From the NCBI RefSeq assembly GCF_016839145.1, contig NZ_CP069303.1, forward strand, positions 1,674,001 through 1,738,000: a stretch of DNA of 64,000 nt. Direction: 5' to 3'. Source of the stretch: Shinella sp. PSBB067. GTDB taxonomy: Bacteria; Pseudomonadota; Alphaproteobacteria; Rhizobiales; Rhizobiaceae. Under the pieces are notes generated by a model. That model made no database searches. It saw only the letters and a list, made by a program, of their open reading frames with translations, and had not been told where the DNA came from. The number at the start of each line of letters is the position of its first letter. Position 1 is the first letter of the stretch. The translations under genes were made by a program, and so were the position numbers. This document shows, piece after piece, positions 18,932-27,135 of the stretch.

Positions 18932-21900
18932 ATGGCCAGATCACCGAAGAAATCCACCGCCCCGAACCCCGGTTTCGAGGAAGCCCCGCAATCGCCCTTC
19001 GAGGGAGAGCCGCTCTCCGGCAGCGTCTCCGACTGGGTGAAGCAGCTTGAGGCCGAGGCGGAGGCCGCGAGCATCGAAAGCCGCCGCGAGGTCGCGTCCA
19101 AGGCCGGCAAGCACCGCAAGACGGTGGAGAACGCCGCGCGCCGGCACACCGAGCAGGTAGAGGTGGAAGCCAGAGCGAAGCGCAGCGGCCAGGCAGCCGC
19201 CGCCGGTCGCGCGGAGGCCGGCCCGAAGGGCGGTGCGGCCGTGAGCGCAGGCAAGACCTCCCGCGGCGTCTCCATCGGCGGCTCGTCCGACCCGAAGACC
19301 CGCGCCGCCGCCGGCCTCAACCCGGTCTCCGGCCTCGACGTCTCGCTGGAAGACGCCGCCGCGCTCGACAAGGGCTCCGGTGTCACCGCCACGGTGGACG
19401 CGCTGTCGAAGCTCATCGAGAGCGGCAACCCGCTGTTCAAGGACGGCAAGCTCTGGACGCCCCACCGCCCCGCCCGGCCGGAAAAGTCGGAAGGCGGCAT
19501 CCCGATCCGCATGATCAGCGACTACCAGCCCGCCGGCGACCAGCCGACCGCCATCAGGGACCTCGTCGACGGCCTTGCCGAGGGCGAGCGCAGCCAGGTC
19601 CTGCTCGGCGTCACCGGCTCGGGCAAGACCTTCACCATGGCCAAGGTGATCGAGGAGACGCAGCGCCCCGCCGTCATCCTCGCGCCGAACAAGACGCTGG
19701 CCGCGCAGCTCTATTCCGAGTTCAAGAACTTCTTCCCGGAAAACGCGGTCGAATATTTCGTCTCCTACTACGACTATTACCAGCCGGAGGCCTATGTCCC
19801 GCGCTCGGACACCTACATCGAGAAGGAATCCTCGATCAACGAGCAGATCGACCGCATGCGCCACTCCGCGACGCGTTCGCTGCTGGAGCGCGACGACTGC
19901 ATCATCGTCGCCTCGGTCTCCTGCATCTACGGTATCGGCTCGGTCGAGACCTACACCGCCATGACGTTCCAGATGCAGGTCGGCGAACGGCTCGACCAGC
20001 GCCAGCTCCTCGCCGACCTCGTCGCCCAGCAATACAAGCGCCGCGAGATGGACTTCCAGCGCGGCTCCTTCCGCGTGCGCGGCGACACGATCGAGATCTT
20101 CCCCGCCCACCTTGAAGACGCGGCATGGCGCATCTCCATGTTCGGCGACGAGATCGACGCCATCACCGAATTCGACCCGCTGACCGGCCAGAAGACCGGC
20201 GACCTGAAATCGGTGAAGATCTACGCCAACAGCCACTACGTCACCCCGCGCCCCACGCTGAACGGCGCCATCAAGAACATCCGCGAGGAGCTGAAGCATC
20301 GCCTCGTCGAGCTGGAAAAGGCCGGCCGCCTGCTGGAGGCCCAGCGCCTGGAGCAGCGCACGCGCTACGACCTCGAAATGCTGGAGGCCACCGGCTCCTG
20401 CGCCGGCATCGAGAACTATTCGCGCTACCTCACCGGCCGCCGCCCCGGCGAGCCGCCGCCGACCCTTTTCGAATACGTGCCCGACAACGCGCTGATCTTC
20501 ATCGACGAAAGCCACGTCACGATCCCGCAGATCGGCGCCATGTACCGGGGCGACTTCCGCCGCAAGGCGACGCTGGCCGAATACGGCTTCCGCCTGCCCT
20601 CCTGCATGGACAACCGGCCGCTGCGCTTCGAGGAATGGGACGCCATGCGCCCGGATACGGTCGCCGTCTCAGCGACGCCCGGCGGCTGGGAGCTGGAACA
20701 GTCCGGCGGCGTCTTCGCCGAGCAGGTCATCCGCCCGACCGGCCTCATCGACCCGCCGGTCGAGGTACGCCCGGCCAAGAGCCAGGTGGACGACGTGCTG
20801 GGCGAGATCCGCGAGACCGCGCAGGCCGGCTACCGCACGCTCGTCACCGTGCTCACCAAGCGCATGGCCGAGGACCTCACCGAATACCTGCACGAGCAGG
20901 GCGTGCGCGTGCGCTACATGCATTCCGACATCGACACGCTGGAGCGCATCGAGATCATCCGTGACCTGCGCCTCGGCGCCTTCGACGTCCTCGTCGGCAT
21001 CAACCTGCTGCGCGAAGGCCTCGACATTCCCGAATGCGGCTTCGTCGCCATCCTCGACGCCGACAAGGAGGGCTTTCTGCGCTCCGAGACCTCGCTCGTC
21101 CAGACCATCGGCCGCGCGGCGCGAAACGTCGACGGCAAGGTCATCCTCTATGCCGACCAGATCACCGGTTCGATGCAGCGCGCCATGGACGAGACGACCC
21201 GCCGCCGCGAAAAGCAGGTCGCCTACAACGAGGCGCACGGCATAACCCCGGAATCGGTGAAGGCGAAGATCTCCGACATCCTCGACTCGGTCTACGAGCG
21301 CGACCACGTCCGCGCCGATATCTCGGGCGTCACCGGCAAGGGCTTTGCCGACGCCGGCCACCTCGTCGGCAACAACCTCAAGGCCCACCTCGAAGCGCTC
21401 GAAAAGCAGATGCGCGATGCCGCCGCCGACCTCGACTTCGAAGCCGCCGCCCGCATCCGCGACGAGATCAAGCGCCTCAAGGCCGCCGAACTCGCCGTCA
21501 TGGACGACCCGATGGCGCGCGACGAAGCAAGATCGCAGGAAGGTGGAGGAAAGGGCAAAAGCTCGGCGAAGCCGCAAGGCCAGGCGGCCGTCGCCGGTCG
21601 TCCGGCGCCCCGTGCGGAGGCCAGCCCGAAGGGCGGTACCGCCGTGAGCACGGAAGAGAATGGCAAAAGCTATTTTGCCAAACCCTCGCTCGACGACATG
21701 GGCCCGGGCACCGACACCGAACGCCCGCTCTTCCGCAAGCCCGACCTCGACGAGATGGGCCGCGACGTCGCCACCCCGGCCGGCAAGTCCCTCTTCCGCA
21801 GGAACACCCTCGACGAAATGACCGTCGGCCGTACCGAAAAACCCATAACCGGCAACATGCCGGAGCGCCCGGACGAAACCCTCTCCACCAAGAAACGCAC

Positions 21901-22027
21901 TGCACCGTTGCCCGACGAACCGAAGCCGGTCCGCCGGGAAAGGATCGGCGTGGGAAGCTATGAGGATCCGGGTGAAGCGAAGCGCAAGGGGCGCACCAAG
22001 GGCAAGACGGGGCGGCCGGGGCGGTAA
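18932..22027 (+). CDS. uvrB: Excinuclease ABC subunit B with large terminal extensions
   Basis: UvrB loads at DNA lesions with UvrA and recruits UvrC. The 1031-residue product is far longer than the ~670-residue enzyme of most bacteria. The conserved core starts near residue 194 ([15 protein letters not shown]) with Walker [14 protein letters not shown] (Lys near 232), the [12 protein letters not shown] beta-hairpin, [30 protein letters not shown] and QTIGRAARN; a UVR motif that contacts UvrC follows ([20 protein letters not shown]). The N-terminal extension is charged and low in complexity, and about 180 residues follow the UVR motif. Both extensions carry a copy of the same in-frame insert, and the tail repeats an F-x-K/R-x-x-LD-D/E-M motif three times. 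No strong ribosome-binding site precedes ATG 18932. Confidence 0.95.
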   Translation: MARSPKKSTAPNPGFEEAPQSPFEGEPLSGSVSDWVKQLEAEAEAASIESRREVASKAGKHRKTVENAARRHTEQVEVEARAKRSGQAAAAGRAEAGPKGGAAVSAGKTSRGVSIGGSSDPKTRAAAGLNPVSGLDVSLEDAAALDKGSGVTATVDALSKLIESGNPLFKDGKLWTPHRPARPEKSEGGIPIRMISDYQPAGDQPTAIRDLVDGLAEGERSQVLLGVTGSGKTFTMAKVIEETQRPAVILAPNKTLAAQLYSEFKNFFPENAVEYFVSYYDYYQPEAYVPRSDTYIEKESSINEQIDRMRHSATRSLLERDDCIIVASVSCIYGIGSVETYTAMTFQMQVGERLDQRQLLADLVAQQYKRREMDFQRGSFRVRGDTIEIFPAHLEDAAWRISMFGDEIDAITEFDPLTGQKTGDLKSVKIYANSHYVTPRPTLNGAIKNIREELKHRLVELEKAGRLLEAQRLEQRTRYDLEMLEATGSCAGIENYSRYLTGRRPGEPPPTLFEYVPDNALIFIDESHVTIPQIGAMYRGDFRRKATLAEYGFRLPSCMDNRPLRFEEWDAMRPDTVAVSATPGGWELEQSGGVFAEQVIRPTGLIDPPVEVRPAKSQVDDVLGEIRETAQAGYRTLVTVLTKRMAEDLTEYLHEQGVRVRYMHSDIDTLERIEIIRDLRLGAFDVLVGINLLREGLDIPECGFVAILDADKEGFLRSETSLVQTIGRAARNVDGKVILYADQITGSMQRAMDETTRRREKQVAYNEAHGITPESVKAKISDILDSVYERDHVRADISGVTGKGFADAGHLVGNNLKAHLEALEKQMRDAAADLDFEAAARIRDEIKRLKAAELAVMDDPMARDEARSQEGGGKGKSSAKPQGQAAVAGRPAPRAEASPKGGTAVSTEENGKSYFAKPSLDDMGPGTDTERPLFRKPDLDEMGRDVATPAGKSLFRRNTLDEMTVGRTEKPITGNMPERPDETLSTKKRTAPLPDEPKPVRRERIGVGSYEDPGEAKRKGRTKGKTGRPGR
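19180..19251. repeat. In-frame palindromic insert in uvrB, copy 1
   Basis: Stretch encoding [20 protein letters not shown] in the N-terminal extension of UvrB. Blocks GGCCAGGC, GCCGGTCG, GCGGAGGCC and GCCCGAAGGGCGGT recur in the same order at 21575-21650. It contains short dyads such as GCCCGAAGGGC. The two copies differ mainly by 12 extra bases in the second. Confidence 0.7.
21575..21650. repeat. In-frame palindromic insert in uvrB, copy 2
   Basis: Second copy of the element at 19180-19251, here encoding [20 protein letters not shown] in the tail after the UVR motif. It is read in the same frame and orientation as copy 1 and also ends in GTGAGC. Both copies lie outside the folded core, as expected for an element tolerated only in flexible regions. 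Confidence 0.7.
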
Positions 22028-22346
22028 GCCGCCACGCCGAGGCCGGCCCAATTGACGGCAAGCCCTTACCCTCACCGAAACGATTATCGCTTATGGAATT
22101 CTGCGTTGCCGCTCTTCCTTCTCCCCTCGGGGAGAAGGTGGCCCGAAGGGTCGGATGAGGGGGGAGCACTGAACGCCTTGGCTTTTTCGCTTTCGGCATC
22201 CCCCTCATCCGCCTGCCGGCACCTTCTCCCCGAGGGGAGAAGGGGATGTGGCAACGGTTTCCCTCGAAAATTCGATGAACTGCTTTCTTTGGGGGGAGAG
22301 GCCGCGAGGGTCACAATCCATAATCTATTGCACAGACGTCGCCAGC
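22028..22346. other. 319-base gap after uvrB, mostly repeat
   Basis: No coding region supported. The gap holds the RIME-like pair at 22117-22246 and A+T-richer flanks without a clear promoter for either neighbour; uvrB and the J-domain gene converge here. Confidence 0.6.
22117..22246. repeat. RIME-like mosaic repeat, family A, copy 1
   Basis: Two palindromic units in inverted orientation: CTTCTCCCC-TC-GGGGAGAAG at 22118-22137 and the matching unit with a GA loop at 22223-22242, linked by GTGGCCCGAAGGG and its inverted counterpart and by GGATGAGGGG/CCCCTCATCC. This is the layout of rhizobial intergenic mosaic elements. It lies between convergent genes. Confidence 0.85.
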
Positions 22347-22940
22347 CTATTCCGCCGCCTCGCCCTTCACCGGCTCCAGCGCCGCGGCCAGTTCGTAGGA
22401 ATAGCCTTCCAGCATGGCGTAGGCCTGCTCGATGGCCTGGATCTGCCCTTCGGCGTTGCGGATCGCCTCGGCGATCGACTGCGAGCGGGCGCGCAGCATG
22501 GAGCCGAGGAAATCCGTGCCGGCCTTGCGGCCGAGGCGGTCGATGTGCTGGCGCACGCGGTTGCGGTGGCGTTCCAGTTCGAGGATGTGGAAGCGGCTCT
22601 TGACGATGTCGTCGGAGAGTTTGCGGCGCATCGCCGCCAGCGGGTCGAAGCTGCCGGGCTCGCGCTCGTCGAGGATGACGTCGTTGACCAGCGGTTCGAG
22701 CAGCATCAGGCCCTTGAGATCGCGCGGGTCGGCGAGCTGCGGGTCGAAGCCGGTGTCGTCGAAGACCTTTCGGCGCACCGGGTCGCGCAGGAGATCGTAG
22801 CAGGCCTGCAGGCGGGCGAACTGGTCGGTATCGCCGCCCGAATCGGGATGCATGCCCTTGGCGGCCTTGCGGTAGGCGGCCTTGATCGCGCCATCGTCAG
22901 CGTCGCGCTCCAGTCCGAGCATGGCGTAGGGATCGATCAC
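22347..22940 (-). CDS. J-domain (DnaJ-like) protein
   Basis: About 197 residues. The N-terminal J domain shows DPYAMLGLERDADDGAIKAA, the Hsp70-stimulating tripeptide HPD in GMHPDSGGD, and FARLQACYDLLRDP. The C-terminal ~120 residues are helical and charged (LELERHRNRVRQHIDRLGRK) and end acidic; there is no Gly/Phe or zinc-finger region, so this is a class III co-chaperone. GTG 22940 is chosen because it gives the usual J-domain start and because the upstream part of the open frame (to 23000) lies inside a dispersed repeat. Confidence 0.85.
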   Translation of the reverse strand: MIDPYAMLGLERDADDGAIKAAYRKAAKGMHPDSGGDTDQFARLQACYDLLRDPVRRKVFDDTGFDPQLADPRDLKGLMLLEPLVNDVILDEREPGSFDPLAAMRRKLSDDIVKSRFHILELERHRNRVRQHIDRLGRKAGTDFLGSMLRARSQSIAEAIRNAEGQIQAIEQAYAMLEGYSYELAAALEPVKGEAAE

Positions 22941-22976
22941 GCGGCCACCTGTCTGTTTCTGCCTGTCTTTCGCAAG

Positions 22977-23010
22977 TCCGGACGCAAAACCGCTGCGCAC
23001 TTTTGCTGGA
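22977..23010. repeat. Short dispersed repeat, family C, copy 1
   Basis: Read on the minus strand it is TCCAGCAAAAGTGCGCAGCG followed by GTTTTGCGTCCGGA; the same element with three substitutions is found at 24831-24864. The outer bases TCCAG/CCGGA are near-complementary, giving a weak hairpin. It lies just upstream of the J-domain gene. Confidence 0.75.
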
Positions 23011-23103
23011 CCTACTTCTGAACTGCTTCGTTCGTTGTTTACGCCGTTTTCCGACCCGGAGGGGACGAAATTGTGGTGACGCGGCGGCGATGCACAGAAA
23101 GCG

Positions 23104-24201
23104 TTATTCCGCCGCCTCGGTCCCGGTCTCGGCCTGGGCCCGCGCCGACAGCACCGCCGCGAAAGCCGCCGCGATCACCTCCGGCCCCGCGCCGGGCTTC
23201 GTGGCGTCGGCCGAAAGGATCTGCCGGTAGCGCCGCGCGCCCGGGAACCCCTGGAAGAGGCCGATCATATGCCGCGTCACATGCGCCACCCGTCCGCCCC
23301 GCGCGATCACCTCGACCGCATAGGCCATCATGGCGTCGCGCACCGCTTCCCAATAGTCGGCCGGACGTTCCTGCGGACTGGAGGGAATACCGGAAGGCTG
23401 GCCTCCCAGAAGCGGATGCGGAAAAAGTTCGTCCACGTCCGTCAGGACGCCGCTATCCTGATAGGCAGCCCTTCCGAGCATGACACCGTCGAGGCCATTC
23501 ATCTCTTCAACAGCCTGACTCAAAGTATGAAGCCCGCCATTGAGACCGATGAAAAGATTCGGGTTTTCCGCCTTCAGCCGCCGCACCAGACCATAGTCGA
23601 GCGGCGGGATATCGCGGTTCTCCTTCGGCGAAAGCCCCTGAAGCCACGCCTTGCGCGCATGGACCCAGACGGCATCCGTGCCGGCCGCCTTCACCTTCGA
23701 GACGAGATCGCGCAGCGCCATTTCGGGATTCTGGTCGTCGACGCCGATGCGGCACTTGACGGTCACGGGAATGGCAACCGCCGCCTTCATCGCCGCCACG
23801 CAATCGGCCACCAGGTCCGGCTCGCGCATCAGGCAGGCGCCGAAGGTACCGGATTGCACCCGGTCCGAGGGGCAGCCGACATTGAGGTTGATCTCGGCAT
23901 AGCCGAACCCCTCGCCGATCCGCGCCGCTTCCGCGAGCTTTTCCGGGCTGTTGCCGCCGAGCTGGAGCGCCACCGGCTGCTCCACGGCGTCGAAGCCGAG
24001 CAGCCTCTCGCGATTGCCGCGCAGGATCGCATCGGCGACGATCATCTCGGTGAAGAGCAGCGCGTTCTTCGTGAGCTGCCGCGCGAAGACGCGGTACGCC
24101 CGGTCGGACCAGTCGATCATCGGCGCGGTGGCGAAGATCTTCGTCCCCGTCTCCACGGCCTGCCGGTAGAATGTGCCTGTCTTCGTCATGGCGCGGCTCA
24201 T
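23104..24201 (-). CDS. dusA: tRNA-dihydrouridine synthase A
   Basis: Up to 365 residues, TIM-barrel flavoprotein that reduces uridines in the tRNA D-loop. Seen are the FMN-binding APMIDWSDRAYRVFAR, the LLGFDAVEQPVALQLGGNSP block, NLNVGCPSDRVQSGTFGACL with the catalytic Cys, VTVKCRIGVDD and VHARKAWLQGLSPKEN, the latter typical of DusA. Met 24189 is an alternative start, since the ribosome-binding candidate before 24201 is too close. Diverges from the carbonic anhydrase gene. Confidence 0.93.
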   Translation of the reverse strand: MSRAMTKTGTFYRQAVETGTKIFATAPMIDWSDRAYRVFARQLTKNALLFTEMIVADAILRGNRERLLGFDAVEQPVALQLGGNSPEKLAEAARIGEGFGYAEINLNVGCPSDRVQSGTFGACLMREPDLVADCVAAMKAAVAIPVTVKCRIGVDDQNPEMALRDLVSKVKAAGTDAVWVHARKAWLQGLSPKENRDIPPLDYGLVRRLKAENPNLFIGLNGGLHTLSQAVEEMNGLDGVMLGRAAYQDSGVLTDVDELFPHPLLGGQPSGIPSSPQERPADYWEAVRDAMMAYAVEVIARGGRVAHVTRHMIGLFQGFPGARRYRQILSADATKPGAGPEVIAAAFAAVLSARAQAETGTEAAE

Positions 24202-24293
24202 ACTCCATATGGCCGGGAAAAACCACCCTCGGCCTTTCCCCGCCCGGCGGGATGGATGCTAGAGTGGCCGCGAGGATTCGAAGGAGGAACCCG

Positions 24294-24824
24294 ATGCCGC
24301 TCTACGCCCTTGACGACCGGACGCCCACGCTGCCCGCGGACGACCGCTACTGGGTGGCGCCCGATGCCAATGTCATCGGCAAGGTCATCCTCGGCGAGGA
24401 TGTCGGCATCTGGTTCGGCGCGACCTTGCGCGGCGACAACGAGCCGATCATCGTCGGCGCGCGCTCGAACATCCAGGAAGGCACCGTCGTGCATACCGAT
24501 CCCGGCAAGCCGGTGATCATCGGCGAAGGCTGCACTATCGGCCACGGCGCCATCATCCACGGCTGCACCATCGGCAGCAATTCGCTGATCGGCATGGGCG
24601 CGACGGTGCTGAACGGCGCGGTGATCGGCAACAATTGCCTCGTCGGCGCCAATGCGCTGGTGACGGAAGGCAAGGTCTTCCCGGACAATTCGCTGATCGT
24701 CGGTTCCCCGGCAAAAGCCGTCCGCACGCTGGATGCCGAGGCCATCGAGGGCCTGAAACGCTCGGCCGAAGGCTATGTGCGCAACTGGCAGCGCTTCAAG
24801 AGAGGCCTGAAGCCGATCGGCTGA
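24294..24824 (+). CDS. Gamma-class carbonic anhydrase family protein
   Basis: 176 residues of left-handed beta-helix hexapeptide repeats, from VIGKVILGEDVGIWFGA through IIVGARSNIQEGTVVHTDPG to IGHGAIIHGC. The three zinc-ligand His positions correspond to VVHTD, GHGAIIH; the family includes gamma-carbonic anhydrases and related acyltransferase-like proteins, so activity is not certain. AAGGAGG stands five bases before ATG 24294, which fixes the start. Confidence 0.85.
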   Translation: MPLYALDDRTPTLPADDRYWVAPDANVIGKVILGEDVGIWFGATLRGDNEPIIVGARSNIQEGTVVHTDPGKPVIIGEGCTIGHGAIIHGCTIGSNSLIGMGATVLNGAVIGNNCLVGANALVTEGKVFPDNSLIVGSPAKAVRTLDAEAIEGLKRSAEGYVRNWQRFKRGLKPIG

Positions 24825-24825
24825 A

Positions 24826-24870
24826 GCATTTCCAGCAAAAGTGCGCAGCGGTCCTGCGTCTGGAAATGCG
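24826..24870. repeat. Short dispersed repeat, family C, copy 2
   Basis: Perfect ten-base inverted repeat GCATTTCCAG / CTGGAAATGC enclosing the sequence shared with 22977-23010 in inverted orientation. It begins one base after the carbonic anhydrase stop codon, so it may double as that gene's 3' hairpin, and it lies next to the converging zur gene. Confidence 0.75.
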
Positions 24871-24884
24871 GGAAAATCCAGATT

Positions 24885-25292
24885 TCAGGCGCAGCCGGCG
24901 CAGGTCCCGCGGATCTCTATGGTCGTCTTGCCGGTCTTGAAGTTGCGGTCCCTGGCAAAGCTCTTAAGCCGCTCCTCGATCACATGGTCGTGGAACTCCG
25001 TCACCTTGCCGCAGGTCTCGCAGATCGTGAAGGCCGTCAGGCCATGGGCATGGCAGCCCTCGTCCGGGTGGGCGCAGGCGACGAAGGCGTTGATGCTTTC
25101 GAGCCGGTGCACGAGGCCGAATTCCAGCAGCTTGTCGAGCGCCCGATAGACCTGCAGAGGCGCGCGGAACCCGTCGTCCCGCAGCTTGTCGAGGATGGTA
25201 TAGGCGCTGAGCGGGCTGTCGGAATGCGACAGCACGTCGAAGACGAGGCCCTGGTTGCGCGTCAGTTGCTGCGTGGTCATGGGGCTTGTCAT
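24885..25292 (-). CDS. zur: Fur family zinc uptake regulator
   Basis: 135 residues. N-terminal winged helix (NQGLVFDVLSHSDSPLSAYT, LQVYRALDKLLEFGLVHRLE) and C-terminal dimer domain with metal ligands: ACAHPDEGCHAHG, CETCGKVTEFHDHVIEE and the terminal CAGCA. The two CxxC pairs form the structural zinc site. Position directly behind znuB (ATGA overlap) and next to two palindromic sites in the znuC-znuA gap identifies it as Zur rather than Fur or Irr. Confidence 0.9.
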   Translation of the reverse strand: MTSPMTTQQLTRNQGLVFDVLSHSDSPLSAYTILDKLRDDGFRAPLQVYRALDKLLEFGLVHRLESINAFVACAHPDEGCHAHGLTAFTICETCGKVTEFHDHVIEERLKSFARDRNFKTGKTTIEIRGTCAGCA

Positions 25293-26110
25293 GCCGGGCC
25301 TCCTTCACTTGCGGCCACTCCGCTCGTCCTCGGCTTCGTCAGCAGGCTTAGTATGAACAGGCCAAGCGCTGCAACTACGATCGAGGGACCGGAGGGCGTG
25401 TCGAATTTCAATGAACCGAACAGCCCGCCGACCACCGCCAGCGCCCCGATGACGGAGGCGAGCACGGCCATGATCTCAGGGCTCGTGGAAAACCGCCGCG
25501 CCGTCGCGGCGGGAATGATGAGCAGCGAGGTGATCAGCAGGATGCCGACGATCTTCATGGCGATGGCGATAACGAGCGCCATCAGCAGCATGAAGACGAG
25601 CCGGGTCTTCTCCGGCTCCATGCCCTCGGCTTCCGCCAGTTCCGGGTTGACCGTCGAGGCGATCAGCGGCCGCCACATCCAGATGATGGCGAAGGTGACG
25701 AGGATGCCGCCGCCCCAGACGAGGTCCACATCGGCGCGCGAGACGGCGAGGATATCGCCGAACAGGAAGCCGACGAGGTCGATGCGCACCCAGGTCATGA
25801 AGGAGACCATGACGAGGCCGATGGCGAGCGTCGCATGCGAGAGGATGCCGAGCAGCGCATCGGTGGAGAGCGTGCCGCGCTTCTGAAGCAGCAGCAGCAG
25901 CACCGAGACGGTCGCCGCGACGACGAAGACGCTGAGCAGCAGGTTGACGTTCATCAGCAGCGACAGCGCGACGCCGAGCAGCGCCGAATGGGCCATCGTA
26001 TCGCCGAAATAGGCCATGCGCCGCCAGACGACGAAGCAGCCGAGCGGGCCGGCGGTGACGGCAAGCCCGACGCCGGCGACGAGCGCGCGCATGAAGAAAT
26101 CGTCAAGCAT
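25289..26110 (-). CDS. znuB: Zinc ABC transporter permease ZnuB
   Basis: 273 residues, at least seven hydrophobic segments, ABC-3 type permease for high-affinity zinc import. Typical elements are GVGLAVTAGPLGCFVVWRRM, YFGDTMAHSALLGVALSLLM, LVGFLFGDILAVS and the late VGILLITSLLIIPAATARRF. The start at 26110 lies eight bases inside the end of znuC, and its stop overlaps the start of zur, so znuC-znuB-zur form one tightly coupled operon. The open frame to 26281 is an artefact of the overlap. Confidence 0.93.
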   Translation of the reverse strand: MLDDFFMRALVAGVGLAVTAGPLGCFVVWRRMAYFGDTMAHSALLGVALSLLMNVNLLLSVFVVAATVSVLLLLLQKRGTLSTDALLGILSHATLAIGLVMVSFMTWVRIDLVGFLFGDILAVSRADVDLVWGGGILVTFAIIWMWRPLIASTVNPELAEAEGMEPEKTRLVFMLLMALVIAIAMKIVGILLITSLLIIPAATARRFSTSPEIMAVLASVIGALAVVGGLFGSLKFDTPSGPSIVVAALGLFILSLLTKPRTSGVAASEGGPA

Positions 26111-27038
26111 CGCGCCGCTCCTGACTGTCCGCCCCGCGCGGAGCTTCGTGGCCGCAGCCGCAGTTCGGCCCGTGCACATGCCCGAGGCGCATCGGCCCCG
26201 CCCGGCCGCCGTCCGGCAGGATCTCGACGGCATGGTGGCCGTCGTCCGGCCGGCAATCGTCGGTGATCGAGCCGTCGGCATGCAGCACGCGGCCGTCCGG
26301 CAGATGCGTGTGGTCGTGGTGGTGGTTGTAGAAGGCGAGCGTCTGGCCCGCCCGCGCGCCGAAGAGGCGCTGATATTCCGGGCTTTGGCTCACCGTTTCC
26401 GGCGTGCCGCGGCAACAGACATGGCCGTTGAGACAGATGACGGTATCCGTCTCGGCCATCACGACATGCAGGTCGTGCGAGATGAGCAGGATGCCGCAGC
26501 CGGTCGTGTTGCGGATCGTCTTGATGAGGTCGTAGAGCGCGATCTCGCCGGAAAAGTCGACACCCTGCACCGGCTCGTCGAGCACCAGCAGGTCCGGCTT
26601 GCGGGCAATGGCGCGGGCGAGCAGCGCGCGCTGGAACTCGCCGCCGGAAAGGTGCTGCACCTCCGCGCGCGCGAGATGCCGGATGCCCGTCGCCTCCAGC
26701 GCCGCGTCGATCTCCGCGCCCTTGAGCGGCGAGGTCAGCGTCATCAGCCGGTCGACGGTAAGCGGCATGGTCCAGTCGACGGCGAGCTTCTGCGGCACAT
26801 AGCCGACCTTGAGCCCGGCCTTGCGCTCCACCCTGCCCTCGTCCGCCTTCAGAACGCCGATAGCCGTCTTGGCAGTGGTCGACTTGCCGGAGCCGTTGGG
26901 GCCGATCAGGGTGACGATCTCGCCGGGCGAAATCGAGAATTCCACGCCGCGCACGAGCCAGCGGCCCTGGCGGCGCACGCCGACACCCGCGAGCGAGACG
27001 AGCGGCTGGAGGGTCCTGGTGGAGGTTTGCAGCATCAT
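26103..27038 (-). CDS. znuC: Zinc ABC transporter ATP-binding protein ZnuC with His/Cys-rich tail
   Basis: About 311 residues. ATPase motifs: Walker A LIGPNGSGKSTTAK, Q-loop VGYVPQKLAVDW, signature HLSGGEFQRALLARAI, Walker B LLVLDEPVQGVD and LLISHDLHVVMAE. Beyond the usual ~250-residue ATPase is a tail rich in metal ligands (FYNHHHDHTHLPDG, then LGHVHGPNCGCGHE), probably a cytosolic zinc-binding segment. Start at 27038 (MMLQ) or 27035; the longer frame runs into the Zur-box region. First gene of the znuCB-zur operon, divergent from znuA. Confidence 0.93.
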   Translation of the reverse strand: MMLQTSTRTLQPLVSLAGVGVRRQGRWLVRGVEFSISPGEIVTLIGPNGSGKSTTAKTAIGVLKADEGRVERKAGLKVGYVPQKLAVDWTMPLTVDRLMTLTSPLKGAEIDAALEATGIRHLARAEVQHLSGGEFQRALLARAIARKPDLLVLDEPVQGVDFSGEIALYDLIKTIRNTTGCGILLISHDLHVVMAETDTVICLNGHVCCRGTPETVSQSPEYQRLFGARAGQTLAFYNHHHDHTHLPDGRVLHADGSITDDCRPDDGHHAVEILPDGGRAGPMRLGHVHGPNCGCGHEAPRGADSQERRDA

Positions 27039-27075
27039 TTTTTCCGAAAAGCCTGTTGCCACCCGATATGGCACA

Positions 27076-27090
27076 CGTTATAGCATAACG
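27076..27090. promoter_or_regulatory. Zur-box candidate 1
   Basis: CGTTAT-AGC-ATAACG, a perfect six-base inverted repeat with three-base spacer in the znuC-znuA gap, 38 bases before the znuC start. The GTTAT/ATAAC half-sites fit known alphaproteobacterial Zur sites. Confidence 0.7.
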
Positions 27091-27095
27091 CAATT

Positions 27096-27114
27096 GATGT
27101 AATAACATTACATC
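27096..27114. promoter_or_regulatory. Zur-box candidate 2
   Basis: GATGTAAT-AAC-ATTACATC, a perfect eight-base inverted repeat 22 bases before the znuA start. Together with the box at 27076 it would let Zur silence both divergent transcripts when zinc is sufficient. Confidence 0.75.
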
Positions 27115-27135
27115 CACATTCAAGACGGAGACTCC

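Noticed and set aside
22941..23000. N-terminal extension of the J-domain protein
   Set aside because: These bases belong partly to the dispersed family C repeat, and GTG 22940 gives the normal J-domain N-terminus.
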